NCBI RefSeq assembly: GCF_030413615.1
Contig: NZ_CP129236.1
Coordinates: 3,766,001-3,830,000 of the forward strand
Direction: 5' to 3'
Source of the DNA: Planococcus shixiaomingii
GTDB lineage: Bacteria > Bacillota > Bacilli > Bacillales_A > Planococcaceae
Length of the DNA stretch: 64,000 nt
In this document: positions 35,085 to 45,358 of the stretch, piece after piece
How positions within the stretch are numbered: the first letter of the stretch is position 1
Layout: every line of letters begins with the position of its first letter
Translations under genes and position numbers: made by a program
The notes under the pieces: model-generated
Seen by the model: only the letters and a program-made list of their open reading frames with translations
The model's database searches: none
Told to the model about the DNA's origin: nothing

Positions 35085-37505
35085 ATGAAGTACTTTTCAG
35101 AAAAAATAGGACCGGATAATTTAGCCTCTACCATTCTTTTTGATTTGATCAAGGACCCGGTTTTTTTGATGGAGGAAGATCGTGAGTCCTTCCGTTATAT
35201 CTATGCAAATCCATCAGCCTTAGCCATGCTGCCTCTTCACGAAGTTATTGGAAGCCGAATCGAAGAGGTGCTTTCACCGGAAATAAGCCGTAAATTAATC
35301 CAACAGTACAAACACGTGCAATCTACTCAAAAGCCTATGGAGTTTACCGAAAGAATCGAATTAGATAACAGCGAATTCATCGGAGAAACCATGCTCAATC
35401 CGATAGTGGCAGAGGACGGCCGCTGCCACTATATATTAGCTATCGTAAGAGACGTCACAGAAAGAGAGCGTAAAAAACAAGATCTTCAAAAGACACAAAG
35501 AGAAATAGAAATAGAACGAAAGAGATTGAACTCTCTGGTAGAAAACAATGCAAATGCGGTATTTGAGTTTGACCATCAAAAAAACTTCATCAGCATTAAT
35601 AAAAAGGTCACAGAAGTCACTGGTTTTAGTGAAGAAGAACTGCTCGGCCAATCTATTGTTTCCTTAGTTGTCGATAGCTGCTTGGAGGAAGCCCTCTCGT
35701 ACTTCGAGAAGGCATTAGAGGGGAATGCCGTTGAATTTGAAACCATCATCTATACAAAAAACCAAGAGATGGCCATATTTCATGTGAACACGGTTCCCAT
35801 AATTGTCGAAGAAAAAGTAATAGGAATCTACGCCATTGCCAAGGAAATTACCGAACAGAAAAAGATGGAGCGGCTGTTGCGAGAAAGCGAACAGCGTTAT
35901 AAGTCAATTTTTGATAACCATCCACACGGCATACTGACTTTCGATCGAACCGGCAATCTGGAGAGCATCAATGCCGGAACAGAGACTATTACAGGCTACT
36001 CAATGAATGAATTACTGGCCGCTTCCTTACTGTCGATTATCCTTCCCGAAGAAACAGAAAAAGTGCAGCACCACTTTTATAAAGCCATAAATGAAAAACA
36101 GCCTGAACGTTACGAATTAGCTTTCCGCCATAAAAACGGGCAGCTAATCGACCTTCAGACAATAAATATACCCATTATCGTAGACGAACAAGTGGTTGGC
36201 ATCCACAGTATTGTAACCGATATCACTGAAGTATATCGGGCACAGAAAGCTTTGACTGAAACGAAAGAAGAGCTTGAAGTTTTCTGGGAAAATTCCACCG
36301 ACCCCATCTTTTACATAGATACTAAAGGTGACATCCTGAAAGTGAACCCTGCATTTGAGGAAACGTTTGAATATACCGAAGAAGAAATGGTGACTGGGCA
36401 AGGCACTATCATTCCGCAGCACATGAAATCGGATCAAATCCATATCGTGGAAAGAATTCTGAAGGGTGAAACTGTAAATTCCCATGACACTATCCGCATA
36501 ACCAAGACAGGAAAACCGCTAAATATCATTTCCTCCTATTCACCGGTTAGAAATGCGGATAAAGAAATCGTCGGTGCAACCATCATCTACAAAAACGTGA
36601 CGGAACTTAAAAAAGCCGAAAAGGAACTGCAAAAAAGCCAAGATAAATATAAGATTATTACCGAAAGCACTTTTGATATCATTACATTGATCAATCTTTC
36701 GGGCCTAATCGAATACGTATCACCTGCAAACAAAAAAATTCTGGGATATCCCGATCACGCTTATATCGGAAGCCCTTTTACTACAAATGTTCATCCTGAA
36801 GATGCATTTGATTTAATGGAAAGTGTAACTTCGCTCATTCATGGAGGCCAACCGGCCACTATAGAAATTCGTTTTTTGCATCAAAACGGCCATTATATCT
36901 GGATGGAAGTTTCCCCCACTCCTGTTTTAGTAGACGGAGAAGTGAAGCAATTATTTACGATTGCCAGAGATATTACGGAACGCAGAAGGCTGCAGGATAA
37001 AATTGCGAAAATGGCTTTTTATGACCATCTATCAGGAATACCGAATCGGCGGACTTTTGATGATAAGCTGAATAAAGCCATTCATCAAGCCAACCAATCC
37101 GGCAAGAAAGTGGCCATTTTGATGCTCGACGGGCGTAAATTCAAACAAATAAACGATCAATTTGGGCATGATGCAGGGGACGCTGTCATTAAGGAAATGG
37201 CTACCCGCCTTCAGTCCTGTGTACGCCCCATTGATACAGCGGCACGTTTAGGCGGCGATGAAATGGGAGTAATCTTACCAGAACTGGATTCACTGGAAAC
37301 GGCAGAAAACATGGCTCAACAGATTTTAAAATCGTTTGAAGTGCCTCTAACCTTCAATGGCTTTGAGATAAAAATCGGCGCAGGGATCGGCATTTCCCTT
37401 TACCCTGACGACACTGTCAATGAAAAGCAGCTGATAAAGTACGCCGATATGGCGCTGTATGAAGCAAAAAAATCGCATCAGGACGAATATAGAGTGTATA
37501 AATAG
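35085..37505 (+). CDS. Multi-PAS diguanylate cyclase-like protein (GGDEM variant)
   Basis: 806 residues, no membrane helix. About five PAS domains in series (roughly 15-130, 145-260, 270-385, 395-510 and 520-640), several ending in the DIT[EV] hinge, then a GGDEF domain (about 645-806). The I-site RPID sits five residues before the active-site motif, which reads GGDEM instead of GGDEF. The upstream DxD segment reads LDGRKFKQIND, keeping the first Asp but not the second. It may be an active, weak or c-di-GMP-binding-only cyclase. Cytosolic sensing through PAS is inferred. Confidence 0.9.
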   Translation: MKYFSEKIGPDNLASTILFDLIKDPVFLMEEDRESFRYIYANPSALAMLPLHEVIGSRIEEVLSPEISRKLIQQYKHVQSTQKPMEFTERIELDNSEFIGETMLNPIVAEDGRCHYILAIVRDVTERERKKQDLQKTQREIEIERKRLNSLVENNANAVFEFDHQKNFISINKKVTEVTGFSEEELLGQSIVSLVVDSCLEEALSYFEKALEGNAVEFETIIYTKNQEMAIFHVNTVPIIVEEKVIGIYAIAKEITEQKKMERLLRESEQRYKSIFDNHPHGILTFDRTGNLESINAGTETITGYSMNELLAASLLSIILPEETEKVQHHFYKAINEKQPERYELAFRHKNGQLIDLQTINIPIIVDEQVVGIHSIVTDITEVYRAQKALTETKEELEVFWENSTDPIFYIDTKGDILKVNPAFEETFEYTEEEMVTGQGTIIPQHMKSDQIHIVERILKGETVNSHDTIRITKTGKPLNIISSYSPVRNADKEIVGATIIYKNVTELKKAEKELQKSQDKYKIITESTFDIITLINLSGLIEYVSPANKKILGYPDHAYIGSPFTTNVHPEDAFDLMESVTSLIHGGQPATIEIRFLHQNGHYIWMEVSPTPVLVDGEVKQLFTIARDITERRRLQDKIAKMAFYDHLSGIPNRRTFDDKLNKAIHQANQSGKKVAILMLDGRKFKQINDQFGHDAGDAVIKEMATRLQSCVRPIDTAARLGGDEMGVILPELDSLETAENMAQQILKSFEVPLTFNGFEIKIGAGIGISLYPDDTVNEKQLIKYADMALYEAKKSHQDEYRVYK

Positions 37506-37532
37506 CACCCTTTGCACTTTACAGGCAAAAAT

Positions 37533-37578
37533 AAAAGCCAGAAGGAAAACCGTTTAACGGTTTTCCTTCTGGCTTTTT
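37533..37578. terminator. Bidirectional terminator
   Basis: A 20-bp perfect stem, 37533-37552 with 37558-37577, loop TTTAA, between the PAS-GGDEF and sstT genes. Confidence 0.95.
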
Positions 37579-37583
37579 TAAAC

Positions 37584-38855
37584 TTAACTATTCACCAAAT
37601 CTTTGGCAGGTTTCTTAATATCAAATGCTTGATTGACTTTCACTGTTTCCCCTTCTTTTAAACGCTTTCTATATTCAGCTGTTGCTGTGAAAAGAACGTC
37701 TGTTGAAGAGTTAAGAGCTGTTTCAAATGAATCTTGCAAAACACCAATAACGAAACCAACAGCCACTACTTGCATAGCTACATCATTAGGGATTCCAAAT
37801 AAGCTGCACGCTAAAGGAATCAGCAAAAGTGAACCGCCGGCAACGCCAGAAGCACCACATGCACAGACAGCTGCCAACACACTAAGGATAACAGCAGTTG
37901 GGATGTCCACTTGGATGCCAAGCGTATGCACCGCAGCCAGTGTCAGAACAGAAATCGTAACTGCCGCCCCAGCCATATTAACTGTTGCGCCTAACGGAAT
38001 AGATACAGAATAAGTGTCTTTATCCAAGCCTAGCTTTTCAGATAACTTCATATTTACAGGAATATTTGCAGCGGAGCTGCGTGTAAAGAATGCCGTGATA
38101 CCGCTTTCTCGTAAACATCTAAATACAAGTGGGTACGGGTTTCTTCGGATGTTTATATAGACAATCAGTGGATTGACCACAAGTGCCACAAAGAGCATGC
38201 ATCCTATTAATAGTACAAGCAATTCTAAATAGCTTAGCAACGACGCAAGTCCGTTTGTAGTAATCGATTCGATCACGAGACCCATAATACCGAATGGCGC
38301 GAACTTAATGACCCAGCCAACCATTTTGGCAACAGCATCCGAGAAATTAGATACCAGTGTTTTTGTAGAATCAGCGGCATTTCTTAACGCCAATCCAAGA
38401 ACAATCGCCCAAGCTAAAATACCGATATAGTTTGCATTGATCAAAGCGTTGACTGGATTATCGACAACGTTCATTACTAACGTTTTAATAACTTCAATTG
38501 CGCTTCCAGGAGCTGCCAAATCCTCTGCCCCTTTAGTAAGCGTTATACCGACAGGGAAAATGAAACTAGCAATTACTGCTATCAATCCCGCTAAAAATGT
38601 CCCTAACAGATATAGGAAGACGATCGATTTCATATTTGTTTGCTGGCCTTTTTTATGCTGAGCAATCGATGCCATTACTAGGAACAGGACTAATACAGGA
38701 GCGATCGCTTTTAGTGCCCCTACAAATAAAGATCCTAAAATAGTCAAAGATTTTGCTGCTTCCGGAATCGAAACAGCGAGTATGATACCAACGATCAAGC
38801 CAACTAAAATTTGTTTCACGATACTTATCTGGTTCCACTTTTTAAATAAATTCAA
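37584..38855 (-). CDS. sstT: Serine/threonine:Na+ symporter SstT
   Basis: 423 residues, multi-helix dicarboxylate/amino acid:cation symporter family. [32 protein letters not shown] and [24 protein letters not shown] match SstT. Imports serine and threonine with sodium. Monocistronic. Confidence 0.92.
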   Translation of the reverse strand: MNLFKKWNQISIVKQILVGLIVGIILAVSIPEAAKSLTILGSLFVGALKAIAPVLVLFLVMASIAQHKKGQQTNMKSIVFLYLLGTFLAGLIAVIASFIFPVGITLTKGAEDLAAPGSAIEVIKTLVMNVVDNPVNALINANYIGILAWAIVLGLALRNAADSTKTLVSNFSDAVAKMVGWVIKFAPFGIMGLVIESITTNGLASLLSYLELLVLLIGCMLFVALVVNPLIVYINIRRNPYPLVFRCLRESGITAFFTRSSAANIPVNMKLSEKLGLDKDTYSVSIPLGATVNMAGAAVTISVLTLAAVHTLGIQVDIPTAVILSVLAAVCACGASGVAGGSLLLIPLACSLFGIPNDVAMQVVAVGFVIGVLQDSFETALNSSTDVLFTATAEYRKRLKEGETVKVNQAFDIKKPAKDLVNS

Positions 38856-39349
38856 TGTTATTCCCCCTGTGTTTTCTCATGATGCTACACCCCAACATCC
38901 GACAGTTATTCTACAAATTATTTCTTTTAACAAATAACCTCCTATAACGGCAGGAATTATAAAGCTATTTCTTATTCTATACAAAAAGAAGCACGAATAA
39001 AACAAATTTTTTATAAAATCAATTTTTAATTCAGAAACACTCACTCCATTCGCCTACTCTTCAGCCCTTTATTACTGACGGAATTTGATTTTTCGAGAAA
39101 TTTTTGCGAAAAAATTTAATTTTATTTTTATCATTCCCTTCTCTTTTATTCTCTTCTCTGTTGAGGTTTCCTTAGTTTTGACTACTCCGGCTGTCCATTT
39201 TGATGGATTTCTTTCTTCCATTCCCAACTCTTGCTTTGAGTGCTTTAAAGTCTTTCATGAATGATTAGGCCGTCAGCAGAACCTAAAGGCCCTTCAAAAT
39301 ACTTTATCGGCAACACCAATTAAAAATTCTTTGCTCTCTTTCGCCATAT
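38856..39349. other. Long AT-rich intergenic region
   Basis: No supportable gene, RNA or repeat was seen in about 490 nt. Confidence 0.5.
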
Positions 39350-39408
39350 AAAAAACACCCCAAAAGTGAGTCTTAGCTCTAACTTTCAGGGTGCAGTACG
39401 GCACTGCT
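39350..39408 (-). terminator. Intrinsic terminator
   Basis: On the minus strand CACCCTGAAAGT pairs with ACTTTTGGGGTG (imperfect), followed by a U-run, ahead of the convergent gap. It ends the YciI-type gene. Confidence 0.7.
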
Positions 39409-39434
39409 TCTTTTTTAATCAGACGTAATTCTGC

Positions 39435-39827
39435 TTAGCCAGAAGAAATTTCTGGATTCTCGGCCTCCACCGGCCCCTCAAATACTTGGCGCAATTCAAT
39501 TTGCCCTTCCCCACGCCCCATTGGGTCCGGCATCCGCATGGCCCAATCGATTGCTTCTTCTTTTGACTTCACATCAATCAAAATAAATCCGGCAATCAAT
39601 TCTCTCGGTTCTGTAAATGGGCCCTCCGAAACCACAGGCTCCTCCCCTGGTTTTGGATAAGAAATGCGAAGCCCATTTGAACTTGGGTGAAGCCCTTCAG
39701 CCATAATCCGCACACCTGCATCCACTAATTCTTCGTTGTACCTCGACATGGCCTCAATAAGATCAGAGCTCGGGAATTCTCCAGCTTCCGAATGATTCGA
39801 AGCTTTGACAATCAGCATAAACCGCAT
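39435..39827 (-). CDS. YciI/DGPF-domain protein
   Basis: 130 residues: MRFMLIVKASNHSEAGE, GLRISYPKPGEEPVVSEGPFTEPRELIAGF and DWAMRMPDPMGRGEGQIELRQVFE. A ferredoxin-like dimeric fold of the YCII-related (PhnB-type DGPF) family, often found with extracytoplasmic sigma factors or detoxification genes. Biochemical role unknown. Stand-alone. Confidence 0.87.
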   Translation of the reverse strand: MRFMLIVKASNHSEAGEFPSSDLIEAMSRYNEELVDAGVRIMAEGLHPSSNGLRISYPKPGEEPVVSEGPFTEPRELIAGFILIDVKSKEEAIDWAMRMPDPMGRGEGQIELRQVFEGPVEAENPEISSG

Positions 39828-39989
39828 AATAATTTCCTCCTTATTTTGAGATGAATCCCCTCTTGTTTTTTCTCCGACTAGCCTCTCGTTTATTGAACAA
39901 TATTAAAATTCAAGAAGCATGTAGCCAATTCCTTTTTCATTTCGCAATCGCTTCGCATCTTTTTTTGTAAACATCATCAGTAAATTTAA

Positions 39990-40021
39990 TTAAAGAGCGA
40001 TGCTGAATCAGCACCGCTTTT
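39990..40021 (-). terminator. Intrinsic terminator
   Basis: On the minus strand AGCGGTGCTGA pairs with TCAGCATCGCT, U-tailed, after the LysR gene. Confidence 0.7.
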
Positions 40022-40057
40022 CTACCATTTTCAATAGTTATTAAAGTAACGTTCATC

Positions 40058-40957
40058 TTAATAATCTTTTACATCGTATGTTTTCATATTATTTCGAAGC
40101 TGTTTCAAAAATTGATTAGCAGCATTGGAAAACACCTGGTGTTTTTTCCAGATCATATTTAAATTAGCTTCTAATTTCGGCGTAATGGGTTTGAAGCACA
40201 GGTTGCTGTTGCCAGATGTGTTAATGAGTTTATCCAAACACAAGGCATAGCCAATATTTTCTTCAACCATTAGCGCAGCATTATAAATCAGATTATACGT
40301 TGCGACGATATGAAGATCCTCGATATTTTGTCCAAACCATCCTGTTAGTTCATTGCTGACAGCAGTTTGGCGCGAAATCAATAGCGGCTTATCAATCAAA
40401 TCTTCTGGCTGAATAAACTGTTTGTGTGCTAAAGGGCTGTCTTTACGCATCAATACTCCCCAAATATCTGTAGCCGGTAACTTTATATAATCATATTTTT
40501 GCTTATCTGCCGGTTCTATGACTACTCCAAAGTCTAATAATCCACTATCCAATCTGTTGGTGATGTCATCAGCATTTCCGCTGTATAGGTGAAATCGAAT
40601 GCCCGGATGGTTTTCGAGCAGCTCTTTTAACGTCCTGGCAATAAAATGCATTGCATCCGTTTCACCGCCGCCAATGTAAATTTCCCCGCCTATAACTTCT
40701 TTTGATTCTTTAAAACTAGCTTCTGTTTTGTCTGTTAACTCAATAATTTCCTTAGCTTTTTTCAGTAAGAACATTCCTTCTTCTGTTAAAGTGGTTTTGC
40801 GATTTCCTCGGACAAATAAAGCTGTTCCTAATTCCAATTCCAAATCTCTCAATTGTCTTGATAGGGTTGGTTGAGACAAATGAAGCTGTTTTGCAGCAGC
40901 CGAAATATTCTCTTCATTTGCTACGGCGATGAAATAACGTAAAACGCGGATTTCCAT
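40058..40957 (-). CDS. LysR-family regulator
   Basis: 299 residues from the ATG at 40957 (AAAGGAG upstream). N-terminal winged HTH: LRYFIAVANEENISAAAKQLHLSQPTLSRQLRDLE. Substrate-binding domain about 90-295 with GGEIYIGGGETDAMHF. Divergent from the SDR gene at 41083, which is its likely target. Confidence 0.92.
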   Translation of the reverse strand: MEIRVLRYFIAVANEENISAAAKQLHLSQPTLSRQLRDLELELGTALFVRGNRKTTLTEEGMFLLKKAKEIIELTDKTEASFKESKEVIGGEIYIGGGETDAMHFIARTLKELLENHPGIRFHLYSGNADDITNRLDSGLLDFGVVIEPADKQKYDYIKLPATDIWGVLMRKDSPLAHKQFIQPEDLIDKPLLISRQTAVSNELTGWFGQNIEDLHIVATYNLIYNAALMVEENIGYALCLDKLINTSGNSNLCFKPITPKLEANLNMIWKKHQVFSNAANQFLKQLRNNMKTYDVKDY

Positions 40958-40997
40958 AGCGAGCTCCTTTCTACTATGCCTAAAAAGCATGAATTAT

Positions 40998-41020
40998 TAT
41001 TTGATATAGGTATTTGATAT
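40998..41020. promoter_or_regulatory. Candidate LysR operator
   Basis: Direct repeat TATTTGATAT at 40998-41007 and 41011-41020 in the lysR-SDR divergent gap, containing ATAT half-sites typical of LysR boxes. Confidence 0.45.
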
Positions 41021-41082
41021 GCGTATTATATCGCCTTATGATGAAACGGAAAAGATTATGGATTTTAAAGGAGGACATTAAA

Positions 41083-41817
41083 ATGGGAATTAAAGATAAA
41101 GTGGTTGTCGTTATGGGTGCATCAAGTGGAATTGGAGAAGCAACCACAAGAATTTTAGCGGAAAAAGGAGCGAAATTAGTATTGGCAGCGCGTAGAGAAG
41201 ATAACTTGAAGAAAATCAAAGAATCTCTTCCTGATGCTCAAATCGTCTACAGAAAAGCCGATGTTTCCGATTATGATGAAGTGCAGAAAGTCATTGATCT
41301 GGCTATCACTGAATATGGACAAGTAGATGTCCTCTTTAATAACGCTGGAATCATGCCGACGTCACCACTAGCTGAAGCAAAACGTGATGAATGGCAAAAG
41401 ATGCTGGATATAAATGTTATGGGAGTTTTAAACGGAATTGCAGCTGCGCTTCCTAAAATGGTGGAACAAAAGTCAGGGCATATTATTTCAACCGATTCAG
41501 TAGCCGGCCATGTTGTCTATCCAGATTCTGCCGTTTATTGTGGAACAAAATTTGCAGTCAGAGCGATCATGGAAGGACTTAGACAAGAACAGAGAGAAAA
41601 CAACATCAAATCGACCATTATATCGCCTGGAGCAGTCCAGACAGAACTATATAAGACAATAAGCGATAAAAAAGTATCTGATGACCTCCATCAAGCACAA
41701 AAAGAGTGGGGCCTATCTGCAGAAGACATCGCTCAAGCGGTGGCTTATGTTATTGATACTCCTGAAAGAGTATCTGTCAGTGACATGATTATTCGGCCGA
41801 CCCTGCAATCAATGTAA
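41083..41817 (+). CDS. Short-chain dehydrogenase/reductase
   Basis: 244 residues from the ATG at 41083 (AAAGGAGG upstream). Classical SDR: GASSGIGEATTRIL (cofactor), ADVSD, NNAGIMP, a serine in STDSVAGH and YCGTKFA (catalytic YxxxK), ISPGAVQTEL. NAD(P)-dependent oxidoreductase of unknown substrate, probably controlled by the adjacent LysR. Confidence 0.9.
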   Translation: MGIKDKVVVVMGASSGIGEATTRILAEKGAKLVLAARREDNLKKIKESLPDAQIVYRKADVSDYDEVQKVIDLAITEYGQVDVLFNNAGIMPTSPLAEAKRDEWQKMLDINVMGVLNGIAAALPKMVEQKSGHIISTDSVAGHVVYPDSAVYCGTKFAVRAIMEGLRQEQRENNIKSTIISPGAVQTELYKTISDKKVSDDLHQAQKEWGLSAEDIAQAVAYVIDTPERVSVSDMIIRPTLQSM

Positions 41818-41851
41818 GGCAAACCAAAACAATGAGGCAGGTGAATCAATA

Positions 41852-42430
41852 ATGGATATAAAAGAGTTTATTGATTTTTGCAGGGCAGGCAATCCCATTT
41901 CAGGCGAAGACAAAGAATTGCACTCACTATTAATACAGTGCAGTTTTGAAGCCCAAAAGATTACAATGGATTTGAATACATCCTATCATTCGAGAGAAGA
42001 AATTGGTGAGATCTTCAGTGAGCTGACAGGCACTAAAATAGACCCGACTTTTCTCTGCTTTCCGCCCTTTCACACGGATTTCGGGAAAAATATCACTATT
42101 GGAAAAAATGTATTTTTCAACACCGGGTGTTCGTTTCAAGATCGAGGCGGAATTAGAATCGGGGACGGATCCATGCTTGGGATGAATGTTACGATAGCGA
42201 CACTCAATCATGGACTGTCTTTAGAAACACGGAACACAACAACTCCTGCTCCTGTGATAATTGGGAAAGATGTGTGGGTCGGGTCGAACGCCACCATACT
42301 TCCTGGTGTAACAATCGGCCACAACTCTGTCGTTGCGGCAGGGGCAGTAGTCACGAAAAACGTGCCGGAAAATACAGTTGTAGCTGGCGTACCGGCAAAA
42401 ATGATGAAAAGTATTAATGGCATCCTGTAA
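41852..42430 (+). CDS. Hexapeptide-repeat O-acetyltransferase
   Basis: 192 residues: a helical N-terminus (DIKEFIDFCRAGNPI), then left-handed beta-helix repeats (IGKNVFFNTGCSF, IGDGSMLGMNVTI), catalytic His in TLNHGLSLE, and IGKDVWVGSNATILPGVTIG. Maltose/galactoside acetyltransferase type. 34 nt after the SDR gene, likely in one unit. Confidence 0.88.
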   Translation: MDIKEFIDFCRAGNPISGEDKELHSLLIQCSFEAQKITMDLNTSYHSREEIGEIFSELTGTKIDPTFLCFPPFHTDFGKNITIGKNVFFNTGCSFQDRGGIRIGDGSMLGMNVTIATLNHGLSLETRNTTTPAPVIIGKDVWVGSNATILPGVTIGHNSVVAAGAVVTKNVPENTVVAGVPAKMMKSINGIL

Positions 42431-42503
42431 GCTTGTCGGAATAAACAAGTAAACACGACAAAACCTCTATCCATGTATGGAGCTTCAAATAAATTCCATG
42501 ACT

Positions 42504-42555
42504 AAAATAAACGAGAGCTGAGCGTTTCATATCCGCTCAGCTCTCGTTTATTTTA
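42504..42555. terminator. Long bidirectional terminator
   Basis: AAAATAAACGAGAGCTGAGC pairs perfectly with its complement to 42555 (about 21 bp) between the acetyltransferase and panB genes. Confidence 0.95.
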
Positions 42556-42588
42556 ATTTTGCTTATTTGCAGCTTACACAATGGATTG

Positions 42589-43425
42589 TTACGATTTGCC
42601 GCCGTACAACTGCTGCAGTTCTTCTTCTTTCATCGTGAAGCGGTGCTCTTCTGCCGGGAAGGCGCCGGATTTTACTTCGGCAACATATTCACTGAGCCCC
42701 GATTTCATCGATGCGCCGGTTTCTGCATAAGAACGGACAAATTTTGGTATATGATGCGATCCATATTTTAACGTGTCGTGATAGACCAGTACTTGGCCAT
42801 CCGTTTCACTGCCTGCCCCAATGCCAATTGTCGGAATAGAAACTGCAGCGGAAACTTCACGCGCTAACTGGTGAGGGATGCACTCAAGCACCAGCATGAA
42901 AGCTCCAGCAGCTTCACACGCTTTGGCGTCTTCAATCAATTTTTTCGCCGCATTCGCCGTTTTCCCTTGGACCTTATAGCCGCCGAGGACGCCAGCGCTT
43001 TGCGGCAGCAAGCCGAGATGCGAAACGACCGGGATGCCTGTACGGGTCAGCATGCGCGTTACTTCCACGACTTCGTCCGCGCCTTCCAGTTTCAAAGCTT
43101 CCGCTCCGGTTTCCTGGAAGATGCGTACGGCGTTGTCATGCGTCCGTTCCAAGCTGCCATGGAAAGAACCGAACGGCATATCCACGACTAGGAATGTATC
43201 CGGAGCTCCGCGGCGAGCCGCTTTTCCGTGATGGATCATGTCATCCACTGTTACTTTGACGGTCGAATCATAGCCCAGAACCACCATGCCAAGTGAATCT
43301 CCCACTAAAATAATATCCATGCCCGCTTCTTCAGCGAGTTTCGCCGACGGATAATCATACGCCGTCAGCATGGCGATTTTGTCACCTTCTGCTTTCATTT
43401 TCGAGAACGTTGCTGTGTTTTTCAT
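42589..43425 (-). CDS. panB: 3-methyl-2-oxobutanoate hydroxymethyltransferase PanB
   Basis: 278 residues. Family signatures [49 protein letters not shown] and IPTIGIGAG. First step of pantothenate synthesis, adding a hydroxymethyl group from methylene-THF to 2-oxoisovalerate. panC and panD, usually adjacent, are absent here. AGGAGG precedes the ATG, and a structured leader lies upstream. Confidence 0.96.
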   Translation of the reverse strand: MKNTATFSKMKAEGDKIAMLTAYDYPSAKLAEEAGMDIILVGDSLGMVVLGYDSTVKVTVDDMIHHGKAARRGAPDTFLVVDMPFGSFHGSLERTHDNAVRIFQETGAEALKLEGADEVVEVTRMLTRTGIPVVSHLGLLPQSAGVLGGYKVQGKTANAAKKLIEDAKACEAAGAFMLVLECIPHQLAREVSAAVSIPTIGIGAGSETDGQVLVYHDTLKYGSHHIPKFVRSYAETGASMKSGLSEYVAEVKSGAFPAEEHRFTMKEEELQQLYGGKS

Positions 43426-43619
43426 TTTTTACTCCTCCTTTTGGGAAGAAAACCAATTGTAAAAGCCCTTCTGTTCGTAATTTGGACAGAAGGGCAGAAA
43501 TTTAAGTAAAAGGTTTCCTCCGTCCCTGTCGCTTTAAGATCAAGGCAGATCTATTCAATTGAAACGTTCAATTTTTACCGGTGCAGTTCTGTTGGGATAC
43601 TGCCCTCACTTTCACTATA
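43426..43619 (-). promoter_or_regulatory. panB promoter and structured leader
   Basis: Extended -10 TGC-TATAGT (-10 at 43614-43619) predicts a leader of about 180 nt. Near its end GCCCTTCTGT (43465-43474) pairs with ACAGAAGGGC (43486-43495), followed by UUUU, like an attenuator. Further up, GCAGT can pair with ACTGC (about 43582-43602). A pan-motif RNA is known upstream of panB in Firmicutes; I cannot confirm it here. Confidence 0.5.
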
Positions 43620-43692
43620 GCAGAATTGGAAATCGAGTGGAAACCTTCTGTTTTAGCTCTTAAATGTCTATTATGTATGTGCTTTCTATCCT

Positions 43693-44169
43693 CTATAACC
43701 GTTTCACGGATTGGTCTATCGCTATTTCTTTTTCGCCATCCCAATTTTGGTAAATTTCAAATGTTCCTTCTTCAAAAAACAGCGGAAAACGGCGCTTGAA
43801 CCAAGGCTGCATCGGCAAGTTCACTGCTTCTGCTACCGGCACCCAAGCGAGTTCCCCTTCCGGCGGCGCTTCTAGAAGCTCTCCTTCAAATTCAGTTGCC
43901 AAGTAGTTGAATACCATATACCTGTAATTTGAACCTGGATCAGTGTATTCGTCCAATCCTTTGTAAACCAACTTTTTCACAGTCAGTCCTGTTTCTTCAT
44001 AAACTTCGCGTGCAGCACCATTTGTTAAGCTTTCCGGAAAATCGACTTTTCCTCCTGGACCGATAAAACCGAGAAATCCCTTTTCAGGGGGCCGGTTGAC
44101 CAAAAGAACTTTATCACCGTCTTGCACTAGACACATGGTCATCAATTGGATAGTTACGTTCTGTGCCAT
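43693..44169 (-). CDS. Nudix hydrolase
   Basis: 158 residues. Nudix box GGKVDFPESLTNGAAREVYEETGL (GX5EX7REUXEEXGU complete), preceded by KVLLVNRPPEKGFLGFIGPG. Related to 8-oxo-dGTP diphosphatase-type enzymes. 4 nt downstream of a GNAT gene, so probably co-transcribed. Confidence 0.9.
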   Translation of the reverse strand: MAQNVTIQLMTMCLVQDGDKVLLVNRPPEKGFLGFIGPGGKVDFPESLTNGAAREVYEETGLTVKKLVYKGLDEYTDPGSNYRYMVFNYLATEFEGELLEAPPEGELAWVPVAEAVNLPMQPWFKRRFPLFFEEGTFEIYQNWDGEKEIAIDQSVKRL

Positions 44170-44173
44170 TTCG

Positions 44174-44737
44174 TTAAGCTCCTTCTTTACTTGTCCGCTC
44201 TAGCCACTCCGGTTTTAACAACGAAAATACCAAGGCGTCATGCGATTGATGGCGCTGGTATAAATAACCGCGCAAGCGCCCTTCCTCCATAAACCCAAGC
44301 TTTTTCAACAAACTGCTTGATGCCGTGTTGTCAGGGAACGTGACGGCCCCTATCCGGAAAAGGTCCAGTTCCGTAAACGCATATTCCATTACCGCTTCAT
44401 TAGCTTCCCGGATAAGCCCCTTCCCCCAATAATCGGGATGCAATTCATAGCCGACCTCCGCTTTTTTCCCGTGGATGTTCAGGTTATTCAACCCGATCGT
44501 TCCAGCAAACCGGCCATTTTCTTTTAAAACGATGCCCCAGCGGATCCCCCGGTTCAGCTCAAAAGTTGTCTGGAACGAACCGATTATCCGCACCGCTTCT
44601 TCCGGACTCATCAAACTGTCCATGCCATAGTATTTTGTCACTTCGTCCCTTGACATAATGTCAAAAAATGGTGCCACATGCTGCTGGCCTATTTGCACCA
44701 AATCGATCCGTTCCGTTTCAAGTGTTGGAAATTCCAT
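44174..44737 (-). CDS. RimJ/RimL-type GNAT acetyltransferase
   Basis: 187 residues from the ATG at 44737. FPTLETERIDLVQI, GYELHPDYWGKGLIREANEAVMEYAF and NTASSSLLKKLGFMEEGRLRGY. Its start lies inside the 3' end of the upstream GNAT gene (20-nt overlap), giving a coupled GNAT-GNAT-Nudix unit. Confidence 0.88.
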   Translation of the reverse strand: MEFPTLETERIDLVQIGQQHVAPFFDIMSRDEVTKYYGMDSLMSPEEAVRIIGSFQTTFELNRGIRWGIVLKENGRFAGTIGLNNLNIHGKKAEVGYELHPDYWGKGLIREANEAVMEYAFTELDLFRIGAVTFPDNTASSSLLKKLGFMEEGRLRGYLYQRHQSHDALVFSLLKPEWLERTSKEGA

Positions 44738-45251
44738 ATTCTTTCCCCCTCGCGTTTGAATACACACACACTTCTCTTCCGCCTAGTACGATTTCTTCTT
44801 CAAGCGCCAGGCCAATTCGTTCCGCCACTTTTCTCGACGCCACATTTTCCGGCTGAATCAGCGAAACGAACCGCTCTTTGCCGAGCTTATGGCTGCCATA
44901 CTCTTTTAACGCTTTCGCCGCTTCTGTGGCATAGCCTTGTCCCCAATGTTCACGCGCTATCCAGTAGCCGATTTCCAGCTCTTCGGCTCCATTGATTGTT
45001 TGAGGAACAAGCCCGGCATGTCCAACCAATTTTAAATCTTTTTTCCGGACCAAGACCCGCAGCCCGAGTTTTGGATCCGTTTTATAAGACCGGTAAATCC
45101 AATACAGAAACTGCATTGCACCGTCCCGGTCGCGCGTCTTTCCATCACCAATAAACCGGACCACTTCCGGATCAGAAAAAAGAGAACAGAGAAACTCAAA
45201 ATCTTCATCTTGGTAAGGACGCATTTCAAGCCGGGCGGTTTGGATGGACAT
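44718..45251 (-). CDS. RimJ/RimL-type GNAT acetyltransferase
   Basis: 177 residues from the ATG at 45251 (AGGAG 7 nt upstream; the ATG 6 nt earlier is too close). TARLEMRPYQDEDFEFL, IGYWIAREHWGQGYATEAAKALKEY and NVASRKVAERIGLALEEE. Substrate unknown. Confidence 0.88.
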   Translation of the reverse strand: MSIQTARLEMRPYQDEDFEFLCSLFSDPEVVRFIGDGKTRDRDGAMQFLYWIYRSYKTDPKLGLRVLVRKKDLKLVGHAGLVPQTINGAEELEIGYWIAREHWGQGYATEAAKALKEYGSHKLGKERFVSLIQPENVASRKVAERIGLALEEEIVLGGREVCVYSNARGKEYGISNT

Positions 45252-45358
45252 CAGCATTCTCCTTTGTTGTTCCGTTTTTTGGTCGACTAGACTTTATTGT
45301 TTGCTGTACCACCATTTCGTCATTCTTAAGCCGCTTTCCTGCTTTTATTGCCACAAAA

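Noticed and set aside
39350..39408. ACACCC...GGGTG hairpin as an insertion-sequence end
   Set aside because: No transposase, no matching second end and no target duplication; it is explained as a terminator.
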